From Rana temporaria (lineage: Eukaryota; Chordata; Amphibia; Anura; Ranidae): a stretch of DNA of 64,000 nucleotides. Shown one piece after another: positions 1 to 9,397 of the stretch. How positions within the stretch are numbered: position 1 is the first letter of the stretch; each line of letters opens with the position of its first letter. The notes beneath the pieces are model-generated. The model worked only from the letters and a program-made list of their open reading frames with translations, was not told where the DNA came from and did not search any database. Where the stretch lies: positions 251,721,008-251,785,007 of the forward strand of contig NC_053489.1 of NCBI RefSeq assembly GCF_905171775.1, written 5' to 3'. Both the position numbers and the translations under genes were made by a program.

Positions 1-20
1 TTGCGGAGCTAATAGCGCAA

Positions 21-1912
21 TTGCGCGCTGCTGCGTCCGCTCAGGGAGCAGATTGGGTCAGGGAGCAGGTGTCTGCAGCGTTGGATGCGCCGGCCGCAAC
101 ACCCGACGGGGGGGTAAATCATCCGCGCGCTCGGCGGTCCAGGCCTCCGGAGCGGTACAGTCCGGAGCCTTCCCCAGGAGCTGACCGGCAAATACGGAAA
201 CCCGCCAGGGGCCCTCAGGCTCCATCCTCGCAGCGGTCTCAAGCTGGGCCCTCGGGGGGGGCCGGGAGGAATCCGCGTCGCAGACGTGGCTCTGCTGTGG
301 GGGGGTCTAATAGCCCGCCTGGGCCTCCCCCCCCTACCCGTCGGAGATGCCCAGACAGCGCGGCCGAGACTGCGGTGGGCGGTCGTGGCAGTCGTGCGGC
401 CCGGCGAGATGTTTCCAGCCAGCGGGCCAGTGGCCGGTCTCCCGCAGCGGCCAGGGGCCCGGCAACGCCAGAGGAGAGGTCGGAGCGGAGCGTGGGGGCG
501 ACGAGGCGTGAAGGAGGTGGTCGCACAGCGGAGGCCCGGGGGCGGTCGCGGAGTCCATCGGTGGAGGTCGCAGGCGGGTCTGGTGTTCCGGCACAGAGGG
601 GTCGAAGTGCAGTGCAATGCAGGCTGCCGGCAACCTTGTCACGGCAGTCCGGGGTCCAACCGAGAGCTGTTTCGCCTGCAGTGAGTGAGGTCCGATCGGA
701 GGGGGAGCTGTCCGGGTCAGAGAGCGACAACGATCCGGGACAACGGTCAGCGGTGGATTCCATTCCGGCAGCGCGTGGACCTAGTCCAAGGCAGCCCGGT
801 AAGTCACATTCTACATCTATTTGTGGGATTTGTTGGTGCAGAGTAGTGTAGGGGGGGACTCTAGTACGGATAAGGCTCAGGTGGTGGGGGGTACGGCCAC
901 GGGCGGGTCAGTTGCAGGTGGCGAGGCACAGGATTTATGGGCCGGGTTGCGGGACTTGGTCCAGAGGTTTGAGCCGGTGGCTGGCAGTACGCCCTCTCCT
1001 GCGGTGGCGTGGTCCCCGCAGGGGGGGGGTCCGCTCTGATGACTGGGAGTCCGGTGGTAGTGACAGTGGGGCAGGAGGGCACAAGTGCGGGGACGGCGTC
1101 AACGGCCGGGGTTGCGACGGCAAGTGGGTCGGGGACGTCTGCGCCAGGGACGGTGCCGGAGGCGGGGAGTGAGAAGAGGGACGCCATTAGGTTGGCTGAC
1201 GCCGCGCAGAGTGAAATGTACATCTGCTTTGAGGCTACCCTGGGGGCTCATCTGAAGCCTGAGGTTAGGGAGAAGATTTGGAAGGGGAGTATGTGGAGAT
1301 TTTCACCTTACTTCCCCTGGAAAAATTCAATCTGACCAGATTGAAACCGGAATTGAACAAGAAAGAGGACGAGGAAAGACAGCGGTATCGATTGATCCCC
1401 CGCACGTTTTCCAATTGGTTGCAGGCATTTGCAATTTTGGCCTGCGTAGTGGGGAGAAAGCTCCGGAACACTGTACGGGTTTGTTTATCTACTTGGAGGC
1501 CATCAGGTCGGCGCACCAGACGTATGGAGGCACGGCGTGGTTACAGTATGATGAGCAGTTCCATCAACGGATGGCTTTCAGACCTACGCTGCGCTGGAAT
1601 CAGAAGGACATTAACCTGTGGATGACGTTGATGACAGCGGCGCGGGCCCCGCAGCAGTTTTTTCAGGGGGGGGTCGGGGGTGCAGCTGCCTCAGGACAAC
1701 CGACCGAAAAACGATGGGGCTTTTGTTGGCAGTTTAATGAAGGAACTTGCAAGTATGGCACGAACTGCCGATTTAAGCACACTTGTTCAGGGTGCGGAGG
1801 CACCCAGGCATTGGCAAAATGCTTCAAGCGCACCAAGAACCGTCCCGGAGAGTCTGGGGGAAAAGGGGGTGACCCCGGTGCAGGTGGGAAGGATGCTTCC
1901 CTTCCTCAATAG
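21..1912 (+). pseudogene. Gag-like ORF1 of the Ngaro element, frameshifted
   Basis: This is the nucleocapsid-like region. The first part (21-851) is rich in Arg, Pro, Ser and Gly and has no recognisable fold. Similarity to a single continuous protein jumps between frames near 850-1010, 1300 and 1440, so several indels seem to have accumulated. The last part (about 1415-1912) ends in a CCCH-type zinc finger with spacing C-x7-C-x5-C-x3-H, followed by a second Cys cluster (CSGC...C) whose usual His seems to be Gln. Such fingers are typical of nucleic-acid-binding Gag proteins of DIRS/Ngaro elements. The downstream polymerase begins in another frame, so frameshifting or splicing may normally link the two. 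The true start is not in view. Confidence 0.7.
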
Positions 1913-1975
1913 ATACCCTGATAGACGCGCAGCAAAGTTATTGGAGGACGGCTTTGCCAGCGGGTTTAGGATTCC

Positions 1976-3481
1976 ATGTTCCATTTCGGTAGTCCCCCAG
2001 AAGCAAAGAACTTGAGGTCAGCAGCCCTGCATTCTTCGGTGGTTTCGGAGAAACTCAACAAGGAAGTGCGTTTGGGGAGGATGGCTGGGCCGTTTGCTAC
2101 GGCTCCGGTTGACGACCTAATCGTGTCCCCGTTGGGGGTGGTCCCCAAAAAAGAACCGGGCAAGTTCCGGTTGATACATCATTTGTCATTTCCGAAGGGT
2201 GGCTCGGTCAACGACGCCATCGCACCCGAGGATTGCACGATGTCGTATACATCATTTGATGCTGCGGTTTCAAGGGTGCGCAGGTGTGGCCGGGGCGCCC
2301 TCATGGCAAAGGCGGATGTGGAATCGGCGTTTCGATTGTTGCCGGTTCACCCGGACAGCTTGCGATTGTTGGGATGCTGGTGGGATGGGGCATACTATGT
2401 GGATCGTTGTTTGCCCATGGGTTGCTCCATCTCTTGCGCGCTGTTCGAGACGTTCAGTTCCTTTCTGGAGTGGGTAGTGCGCGATGTTTCGGGGCTTAGC
2501 TCCATCATCCATTACCTGGATGATTTCTTGTGTGTTGGCCAGCCGGGGGGGAACACATGCTCAGTGTTGTTGGGCACGTTGCAGTACGTGTCGGACCGTT
2601 TCGGGGTTCCCCTGGCACCTGAGAAGACGGAGGGCTCCACGACATCCCTCGTTTTCTTGGGTATTGTGTTGGATTCGATAAAGATGGAGTGTCGACTACC
2701 GGAGGATAAGCTGGAGGCGTTGAAGGCAGAGGTTACGGGGATGATTGGGCTGCGGAAGATTCAGTTGCGCAGGATGCAGTCGCTGTTGGGGAAGCTCAAC
2801 TTCGCCTGCAGGATTATCCCCATGGGCAGGGTGTTTTGCCGCAGGCTGTCGGGAGCGACAGCCAGTGTGCGGAACCCGACACACTTCGTGACGCTCACTG
2901 CGGAGCACAGAGCCGATTTGAGGGTCTGGCACGAGTTCCTGGGATCCTTTAATGGTCGAACTTTGTGGCTGTCTGGGCCTGTGAGCAACTTTGACTTGGA
3001 GTTGTTTACGGACGCTGCGGGCTCTACGGGTTATGGAGCGTTTTGCCAAGGTAAGTGGAGCGCGGAGGCTTGGCCAATTAGGTGGAAAGAGGAAGGTTTC
3101 TTGAAGAATCTGGTGCTCCTGGAGCTCTTCCCGATTGTGGTGGCGCTGGAACTGTGGGGTGAGTTGTTGCGGAATTCGAAAGTGCGCTTCAATTGCGATA
3201 ACTTAGGGGTGGTACAGGTGGTGAACTGCATGTCGGCGGCATCCCCGCCGGTGGTGAGTTTACTACGGCATTTGGTGCTACGTTGCTTGCACTTAAATGT
3301 ATACATGTATGCTGTGCACCTTCCGGGGGTCGAGAACACTTTGGCTGACGCTTTGTCTCGTTTTCAGTGGGACAGGTTCCGGGAGTTGGCACCAGCAGCG
3401 GAGCAACACGGAGTTCCCTGTCCCGATTGGATGTGGGACATTGTTTTGACAGCGCAGCAAGGTGGATCCAGCGGTCGGTGA
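1976..3481 (+). CDS. Ngaro reverse transcriptase / RNase H
   Basis: A 501-codon intact ORF for the polymerase that copies element RNA into DNA. The RT domain occupies roughly residues 40-290, with a KADVESAF motif and the catalytic motif YLDD at 2513-2524. RNase H follows from about residue 340, with acidic residues in LFTDAAG, E in LLELFP, D in FNCDNLG, and a late D in LADALSRF. Conserved polymerase sequence (a segment ending DGFASGFRIP) lies just upstream in a different frame, ending near 1975. The ATG at 1976 is therefore probably not the natural N terminus, and an indel or programmed shift sits there. The ORF overlaps the recombinase frame from 3367. RNase H fused behind RT without an integrase is characteristic of DIRS-order elements. 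Confidence 0.9.
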   Translation: MFHFGSPPEAKNLRSAALHSSVVSEKLNKEVRLGRMAGPFATAPVDDLIVSPLGVVPKKEPGKFRLIHHLSFPKGGSVNDAIAPEDCTMSYTSFDAAVSRVRRCGRGALMAKADVESAFRLLPVHPDSLRLLGCWWDGAYYVDRCLPMGCSISCALFETFSSFLEWVVRDVSGLSSIIHYLDDFLCVGQPGGNTCSVLLGTLQYVSDRFGVPLAPEKTEGSTTSLVFLGIVLDSIKMECRLPEDKLEALKAEVTGMIGLRKIQLRRMQSLLGKLNFACRIIPMGRVFCRRLSGATASVRNPTHFVTLTAEHRADLRVWHEFLGSFNGRTLWLSGPVSNFDLELFTDAAGSTGYGAFCQGKWSAEAWPIRWKEEGFLKNLVLLELFPIVVALELWGELLRNSKVRFNCDNLGVVQVVNCMSAASPPVVSLLRHLVLRCLHLNVYMYAVHLPGVENTLADALSRFQWDRFRELAPAAEQHGVPCPDWMWDIVLTAQQGGSSGR

Positions 3482-4342
3482 GTGGGGCTACGTGGAAAGC
3501 CTACTCCAAGGTATGGAAAGAGTGGATGGAGCTGGCTCTGGGACTGGGGATCGCCCCGGTCGGGCCGGAGGCTGGCATCGCTGTGCTGTATTTTCTTACT
3601 TTGAAAATGGAGCAAGGGGTGTCGGTGTCGGCGATCGATCGGGTGTTATCAGGTTTGACCTTTTTCTTCAAGTGGCACGGGATGACGGACCATACGAAGG
3701 AATTTTGGGTGAGGCAGACGGTAAAAGGGTACAGGAAGGGCAGGAAGGCTGCGGATCACCGTCGGCCGGTGTCGTTTGGGCTGCTGCGGAACCTCTTTTT
3801 GCAGTTACCAGCAGTGTGTTCAACGGCATATGAGTGTGCATTGTTCAAGGCCGCCTTTGCGCTGGCCTTTTTCGGGGCGCTCAGGGTGGGTGAGTTGGTC
3901 AGTTCCTCACGAGGGGTGCAAGGTGGTTTGTTGGTCCAGGATGTGGAGATTTCGAACGGGGTGTTAGGAGTTTGGGTGCGCAGGTCAAAGACGGACCAAG
4001 GGGTAGGGCATGCGGCTCCAGTTGTTTAGTGTTCCTGGAGCGGAAATTTGTCCTATACGGGCGGTGGAAGCTTTTCGTTCCATGCGTCCTGGACTGGCAG
4101 GGTCCTTCTTAATGCATCAGGATGGGTCGGCGCTGTCCAAATTTCAGTTTGTGGCGGTTTTCCGGAGATGTTTGAGGGAGACGGGGTATGACCCGAGAGA
4201 TTATGCAGCGCATTCATTCCGGATTGGGGCTGCTACTGAAGCCGCCCGGGCTGGTTTGACTGCGGATGTGGTGAAGAGGATTGGGCGGTGGGACTCGGAG
4301 AGATTTAGGATTTACATTCGCCCTCAGTTGATTCAGGAGTGA
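3367..4342 (+). pseudogene. Tyrosine recombinase of the Ngaro element, one frameshift
   Basis: This recombinase inserts the circular DNA copy by strand exchange, in place of a DDE integrase. The N-terminal core-binding part runs from about 3470. The catalytic half shows the first Arg in GALRVGEL, then HSFR (His and second Arg), GRWDS, and a final Tyr in FRIYIRP, giving the R-H-R-W-Y set of the phage-integrase family. The reading frame changes near 4005-4025: the first frame ends at 4029 and the second continues to 4342. A single-base indel is the simplest cause, and it separates the first Arg from the rest of the active site. The ORF overlaps the RT/RNase H ORF by about 115 bp. Confidence 0.88.
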
Positions 4343-4445
4343 GTTCAGGGGCAGCTGAGTTCATTGGTGTGGGGCAGTCTGGTTTAAAGGGTGTTTACAC
4401 GGGTAAGGGGGGATTTCGTTCAGGAAGTTATGTGTGTTTGTTTAA

Positions 4446-5051
4446 TGTTTTTCAGGTGGTGAGACTTGCCTGGTCTGGATCTTAGGCCATTCATTCGTAT
4501 GTTGGGGGGCCAGACAGGTGGATGGTCGGCCCAACGGTAGGCAATTAGGCATCCCTTGGCGAGAAGCCCAAGTCAGGTGGATCGGGTTCCCGGGGTTGGT
4601 CTGGAGCAGGGTCATGCCGGAGGTATTGAAGTTTGCGCGCCTGGACAGGGCACCTGATGTCCTTGTGCTCCACGCAGGCGGCAATGATATGGGGTCCAGG
4701 TCAATGCACCAGTTAATCAGGGACGTAAAATATGATTTTCTGCGATTGCGCTCCCTGTTTCCAGGTATGATCATTGTATGGTCCGAAATGGTGGGTAGGA
4801 CGGCATGGAGGTGGGCCTGGTCGGTGGAGAAGGTGAACAAGGCCCGGGTAAAAGTAAACAAGGAGGTTGGGAGGTTCTTTGTGCGTAATGGGGGATTGGT
4901 AGTGCGCCTTAGGGAGCTGAAAGTTGACACATGGCGGTATCTCCGCAGGGATGGGGTTCACCTCAATGAGGTGGGCATCGCCTTGTGGGTACTGGGGCTG
5001 CAGGAGGGAATCCAGAGGGCCCTGGGGGTTTGGAGGTGCTCACAAGGCTAA
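4446..5051 (+). CDS. SGNH/GDSL-type hydrolase ORF of the Ngaro element
   Basis: An esterase/lipase-like protein of the SGNH superfamily, an accessory gene known from several vertebrate and invertebrate Ngaro elements; its substrate and its role in transposition are unknown. Block I is LGHSFV at about 4482-4499 with the nucleophile Ser, block III is HAGGNDMG with Gly and Asn, and block V is RDGVHLNE with Asp and His. All four named residues are present. The frame is open from 4446 but has no ATG ahead of the catalytic Ser. A pyrimidine-rich tract and AG at 4454-4455 just before the ORF look like a splice acceptor, so expression from a spliced transcript is likely. Length (about 200 residues) fits the family. 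Confidence 0.85.
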   Translation, partial: CFSGGETCLVWILGHSFVCWGARQVDGRPNGRQLGIPWREAQVRWIGFPGLVWSRVMPEVLKFARLDRAPDVLVLHAGGNDMGSRSMHQLIRDVKYDFLRLRSLFPGMIIVWSEMVGRTAWRWAWSVEKVNKARVKVNKEVGRFFVRNGGLVVRLRELKVDTWRYLRRDGVHLNEVGIALWVLGLQEGIQRALGVWRCSQG

Positions 5052-5054
5052 GGC

Positions 5055-5510
5055 TTTTTTGGGTCTCTGTAAGACTATAAAGTCTGGTAGTTGGGGTAGA
5101 AAAAGTTTGTACCCATACGTGGTATGGGGGGTTATGGGGTACCTTTCGGTTGGCATGTGTTAACCAGGGAGGGGTTAAAGGGTTAGGTCACTGAGGACGG
5201 TTACACAGCCTCCGAGCCGGTGTCTTGCGGCTGAGGCCTAGGTGATAGGCATTGTCCCAGTGTCCAAGTTAAGAGGGGTGGGCAGTTAGACCACCAAGGG
5301 TGGGAAATTGTATATAGTTATTTAAGAGTTATTTAAACGGTTATTTATGTTAATATTTTATTGGTTAAATAAAGAAGGCCGGAAGGCCAATTTTACTCTA
5401 CAACGTGGTCCCTTGTTTCATTGGGGTTAGTGGGGTGGTATAGAAAAGGGGGGTTGGAGCATGGGGGGTAAAGGGTTAAGTGGTCACTAGGATCGGTCCT
5501 TAACATGTCA
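5055..5510 (+). repeat. Ngaro terminal direct repeat B1
   Basis: 456 bp directly following the hydrolase ORF, repeated at 5734-6189 with only a handful of differences visible by eye. It contains an AATAAA poly(A) signal near 5367, so transcripts probably end here or in B2. In the Ngaro replication model this copy is the internal B repeat. Confidence 0.9.
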
Positions 5511-5733
5511 AGAAAGGCACGGAGCAAACAAAGTTTGGGGGAGGGGCCACATGACAGGGAGGGACTGGCCGTGACAATAGGCTAGCAGCAGGTTAGGGCG
5601 TGGTTTGCCGGCTAGAAGGGCGGGGGCGATAGAACGTGCTGGCTTGGAGGAAGTGACGTGGGTCACTCCTCCATCTTAGCACACGGAGAAGCTTCCCACC
5701 CACCCTCCCTAGTTTTAGGCTGGCTAGCTGGCG
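5511..5733 (+). repeat. Ngaro A2 segment between the B repeats
   Basis: 223 bp lying between the two B copies. By the split-direct-repeat model of Ngaro elements it should match the 5' terminus of the element (A1), which lies beyond the left edge of the window. No coding potential was seen. Confidence 0.7.
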
Positions 5734-6189
5734 TTTTTTGGGTCTCTGTAAGACTATAAAGTCTGGTAGTTGGGGTAGAAAAAGTTTGTACCCATACGTG
5801 GTATGGGGGGTTATGGGGTACCTTTCGGTAGGCATGTATTAACCAGGGAGGGGTTAAAGGTTAGGTCACTGAGGACGGTTTACACAGCCTCCGAGCCGGT
5901 GTCTTGCGGCTGAGGCCTAGGTGATAGGCATTGTCCCAGTGTCCAAGTTAAGAGGGGTGGGCAGTTAGACCACCAAGGGTGGGAAATTGTATATAGTTAT
6001 TTAAGAGTTATTTAAACGGTTATTTATGTTAATATTTTATTGGTTAAATAAAGAAGGCCGGAAGGCCAATTTTACTCCACAACGTGGTCCCTTGTTTCAT
6101 TGGGGTTAGTGGGGTGGTATAGAAAAGGGGGGTTGGAGCATGGGGGGTAAAGGGTTAAGTGGTCTCTAGGATCGGTCCTTAACATGTCA
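5734..6189 (+). repeat. Ngaro terminal direct repeat B2 (3' end of element)
   Basis: Second copy of the 456-bp B repeat. It ends at CTTAACATGTCA and the following sequence (TGTCATATATGG) is unrelated to A2, which marks the element boundary. No target duplication is expected for tyrosine-recombinase elements and none is evident. Confidence 0.88.
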
Positions 6190-6613
6190 TGTCATATATG
6201 GGAAATCATTCACACCCCTCACCTATTCAGGATGGTCACTGAACAGCATCCTGGGTCAGAGACGACAATACAGAATGATTGTCTAATGATGAAGCCAGAG
6301 GTGGAGAGATGAACCAAAAATATAAACTGCTGGACCAAAAAATCTGAGTGTCACCTGTCTGGCTGGGCACTATGAACATGTGTGTAAATCACCAGACTGG
6401 GTGGACAGTCAGGAATCCTGTGGCAGGTAAACTGTATACAAATATGTATTTCAGCTGTGTATTTATGTGTCTAGAGTTTCACTTTAATATATTTTTATTA
6501 CTGGAAAGTCTTTGCTGGTCTTTGAACTAAAAAATGAAATGAAAGTAAAACAATCAATAATTATTATTTGTACCTGACTGTATGTTCTGACACATATAGA
6601 TATTCTGTATACT
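6190..6613. other. Intergenic, no gene recognised
   Basis: Unique-looking AT-rich sequence between the Ngaro element and the promoter of V segment 1. A short open frame here has no recognisable features. Confidence 0.5.
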
Positions 6614-6667
6614 ATGCAAATGAGATGACATCACTTCCTATCATGAAATCTCTCATACACTATAAAG
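6614..6667 (+). promoter_or_regulatory. V segment 1 promoter: octamer and TATA-like box
   Basis: A perfect ATGCAAAT octamer at 6614-6621, the OCT1/OCT2 site that defines immunoglobulin V promoters in this orientation for VH, is followed by TATAAAG at 6661-6667. The leader ATG lies 108 bp after the octamer. Confidence 0.85.
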
Positions 6668-6728
6668 ACAGAGAAGACATTTACAGGGTATATGTGAAGT
6701 GTATAGATACAGATTATACAGAGGAATA

Positions 6729-7189
6729 ATGAAGACCCAAATAGGCCTTTTTATATCATTATCGTGGCTGTCAGGTGAGACTTCATAGGACAGGATCCCT
6801 CAGATGAAATAATCCTCCTAATAGATCTGAGTGTATGTATTAGTTCTAATGCTATTTCCTATTGTCACTGTATATTTTCCAGGTGTCCTGTCTTCTAACC
6901 AACTTGTCCAGTCTGATCCAGCCGTGCTAAAGCCGGGGAACTCCCATACACTCACCTGTCAGGGTTCAGGAGGATTCACCTTTGGTAGCAATTATATGAA
7001 CTGGATCAGACAGTTCTCTGATGGAAAGTTACAATGGTTGTGTTATATCGGTAGCGGTGGGGACACGGGCTATAATGATGCTGTTAAAGGGAGATTTACA
7101 GCCACTAGAGATAACAGCAATAACAAGCTGACTCTGAAAATGGACACCATGAAAATAGAAGACACTGCCGTGTATTACTGTGCAAGAAA
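6729..7189 (+). CDS. IGHV: Immunoglobulin heavy-chain-type V segment 1, apparently functional
   Basis: Encodes the antigen-binding V domain portion that recombines with D and J. Exon 1 (6729-6774) encodes a hydrophobic signal peptide starting MKTQIGLF and ends in a split Gly codon before a GTGAGA donor. The intron runs 6775-6882, with a pyrimidine-rich acceptor TTTTCCAG. Exon 2 (6883-7189) encodes the V region with no stop. Landmarks are the first Cys in LTCQG, Trp in NWIRQ, the RFTATRDNS framework 3 and the second Cys in AVYYCAR. An extra Cys sits in QWLCYI at the FR2/CDR2 border. The CAR ending and 23-bp RSS indicate VH; a TCR VH-delta segment is the main alternative. Confidence 0.93.
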
Positions 7190-7228
7190 CACACTGATGG
7201 AAAATATATCTTTCCTATAACAATAAGT
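7190..7228 (+). other. 23-bp-spacer recombination signal sequence of V segment 1
   Basis: The heptamer CACACTG (7190-7196, one mismatch to CACAGTG) directly abuts the V coding end. A 23-bp spacer follows, then ACAATAAGT (7220-7228), a weak match to the nonamer ACAAAAACC. Spacing is right, but the weak nonamer and heptamer mismatch suggest poor RAG usage. Confidence 0.75.
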
Positions 7229-7250
7229 AGAATATCACTTCTTCATGTTA

Positions 7251-7264
7251 TCAGTAGGTGGCAG
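7251..7264 (+). promoter_or_regulatory. CTCF-like motif downstream of V segment 1 RSS
   Basis: TCAGTAGGTGGCAG matches the CTCF core consensus CCASYAGRKGGCRS at 13 of 14 positions on the + strand, starting 22 bp after the nonamer. The same motif stands at the same place after the other two V segments. Binding is inferred from sequence only. Confidence 0.6.
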
Positions 7265-7441
7265 CACATCCATGTAATGACTGAACACAATAGCTATAAA
7301 TAATAAACAGCCAACTAATTAATTCACTACAGATGTAACATTGTGTAAAGCCTCTACTGCTTCCACTTCTATAAGTAGTCTCTGTCTGTGGTAACATAAT
7401 CAAAGCATTACATTCCCCCTGCACAGGATTGTCAGCTCTAA

Positions 7442-7656
7442 TGCCTTGTACACACGGTCAGACTTTTCACCGTGCAAAAGTGCGTAGTGAGCCCATCGGA
7501 AGTCCGACAGACAGAAAGTGAACAGATTTTCTATCTAAGGTCCGTCGGAATTTCCGACAAAAAAAAGTCAGATGGAGGCTACACACGACCGACTTTCCAG
7601 GAAAAAAGCCCGTCTGACTTTTTTTCTCGGAAAGTCCGGCCCGTGTTTACGAGGCA
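7442..7656. mobile_element. Harbinger-like MITE, 215 bp
   Basis: Terminal inverted repeats begin TGCCTTGTACACACGG and end in a degenerate complement (CCGTGTTTACGAGGCA). Related ends (TGCC...GTACACAC) recur in the MITEs at 27423, 31369, 52456 and 53127. The target duplication is unclear here (TAA versus TAT). Confidence 0.65.
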
Positions 7657-7834
7657 TATAGTTCCAACACACACTGACAATATAGCTGTTTGTCTCTTGT
7701 CTCTGTGACTTGTGCTGACCAGAGCAAGACTATCCACTATATTATAAGTTGTACCTTATTTCTTGAGTTGGTGTATACTAGGACATTATGGCTCAAACCT
7801 ACAGGGGGAGCATTTTTTTTTTAACAGTTTACTA

Positions 7835-8315
7835 CGGCTTTAAGGATGCTAACTCCTAGTTTCAGACCACTTGGTTTTACTGGATGAACTTGTGACACTG
7901 ATCGGCCCCCTCAGCCCCCCCCCCCCTGTTTTACTCACCTGAGCCGTTCATTCCCTCAGCGGAGACGCGCTCTTCCTCTCTGTCCGTGGTTCTCGGCTGT
8001 TGATTGGATAGATTGATAGCAGCGCAGCCATTGGCTCCCAATTCAATGACGCGGGCGCTGGGAGGGCAGGCCGTGTCCTGCATTCTGTGTCTATGCACGC
8101 AAATGCTGGACTCGGGAGCGTGCCGCAAGGTAACCTCCAGGAAAAGCGCTTCTCCAAAATGTTTATCGATGCAAGGAGGAGCCGCAAACGCCCCCGGGGG
8201 ACCCCAGAAGAAGAGGTTCGGGGCCACACTGTGCAAAACGAACTGCACAGTGGAGGTAAGTATGACATGTTTGTTATTTAAAGTTAAATAAAAAGCAAAG
8301 GTTTACAATCACTTT
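7835..8315. repeat. Interspersed non-autonomous repeat, related to copies at 9398 and 45790
   Basis: The distal part (GTGCAAAACGAACTGCACAGTGG, an imperfect short hairpin, then a run ending TGTTTGTTATTT) recurs almost unchanged near 9843 and 46167. The open frames inside are not conserved among the copies, so I do not call them genes. Confidence 0.6.
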
Positions 8316-8521
8316 AAGTACACACCTACAGCCAACTTACCGTACTTTCACATACGATTGCTAGCAGAGAGAGACACACTAAATCATTTGAGACAGTCAA
8401 TCTTAGCTGGTCTGTTTCATTGTTAACAGAGAACCCGAATTATTAAGCAATAACCACAGCAGCAGAACAGATAGTGAAGCAAGCTATAGTTCAACTTAGC
8501 TTTTTCATTTCATCTGCTCTT

Positions 8522-9397
8522 TACCACTTAAGATCCGGACCATTATGCAGCTAAAGGACCTTGCCCCTTTTTGCGATTCATCGCTGCGCCGCTTTAACTG
8601 ACAATTGCTCCGAAAATAGAGCGACAATTCTGAAAAATATTCAATATTTTTTACTTTTTGCTATAATAAATATCCCCAAAAAATATATATATAAAAAAAT
8701 TGTCTTCAGTTTAGGCCGATACGTATTCTTCTACCTATTTTTGGTAAAAAAAAAATCGCAATAAGCGTTTAATGATTGGTTTGCGCAAAATTTTGAGCAT
8801 TTACAAAATAGGGGAAAGTTTTATGGCATTTTTATTAATTATTTTTGTACTACTAATGGCAGAGATCAGTGATTTTTTCGTGACTGCGACATTATGGCGG
8901 ACACATCGGACAATTTTTACACATTTTTGGGACCATTGTAATTTTCACAGCGAAAAGTGCTATAAAAACTGATTACTGTGAAAATGACAATTGCAGTTTA
9001 GGAGTTAACCACTAGGGGGCGCTGTAGGAGTTAAGTGTGACCTCATATGTGTTTCTAACTGTAGGGGGGCAGGGCTGGACATGTGACGTCAATGATTGTC
9101 TTTCCCTATATCAGGGAACAGACGATCACTGACACTGCCACAATGAAGATCGGGGAAGGTGTGTTTACACACACCTCTCCCCGTTCTTCAGCTCCTGTCA
9201 CCGTTCGCGGGGACACCGGCGGCGATCGGGTCCGTGGGTCCCGCAGTCACGTTGCTTCGGACTGGGTCGTGGGCGCGTGCCGACTGCACATGTGCGCGAC
9301 CCACGACTGGGCACTTAAAGGGGACGTACCCTTACGTGATTGTGCCCAGCCGTGCCATTCTGCCATTGTATATCGACGTTAGGCGGTCCTTAAGTGG
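8522..9397. mobile_element. TTAA-flanked non-autonomous element (piggyBac-like MITE family)
   Basis: The ends are TACCACTTAAGATCC and its rough complement CCTTAAGTGGTTAA, with TTAA at the right edge (9398-9401) and TTA at the left. Internal blocks, such as the stretch with TTTGCGCAAAA, recur in copies at 19226, 20527, 30594, 33167 and 46349. TTAA target use is characteristic of piggyBac; superfamily assignment is inference. A perfect CTCF consensus lies at 9009-9022. Confidence 0.7.
9009..9022 (+). promoter_or_regulatory. Perfect CTCF core consensus inside a MITE
   Basis: CCACTAGGGGGCGC matches CCASYAGRKGGCRS at all 14 positions, on the + strand, inside the TTAA-flanked element. It lies about 1.8 kb past the V segment 1 RSS. 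Confidence 0.5.

Larger units (their letters stand above)
1..6189 (+). mobile_element. Ngaro-type (DIRS order) tyrosine-recombinase retrotransposon, 5' end outside window
   Basis: The order gag-like region, RT/RNase H, tyrosine recombinase, SGNH hydrolase, then terminal repeats arranged B1-A2-B2 is the known layout of Ngaro elements, a tyrosine-recombinase branch of the DIRS order with split direct repeats instead of LTRs. The window opens inside the gag-like region, so the expected A1 repeat must lie upstream. The gag-like region and recombinase carry frameshifts, so this copy is probably not autonomous, yet its two B repeats are almost identical, which suggests a fairly recent insertion. 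The right edge is where B2 stops matching B1, at 6189. Identification rests on domain order and motifs; no database search was possible. Confidence 0.9.

Noticed and set aside
239..763. Minus-strand and alternative-phase frames across the Ngaro gag-like region
   Set aside because: GC-rich low-complexity DNA keeps several phases open. Only the + strand zinc-finger end matches a known Gag feature.
8004..8291. Overlapping frames of 95-106 codons on both strands at 7.9-8.3 kb
   Set aside because: They fall in an interspersed repeat whose other copies (9398, 45790) do not keep the frames.
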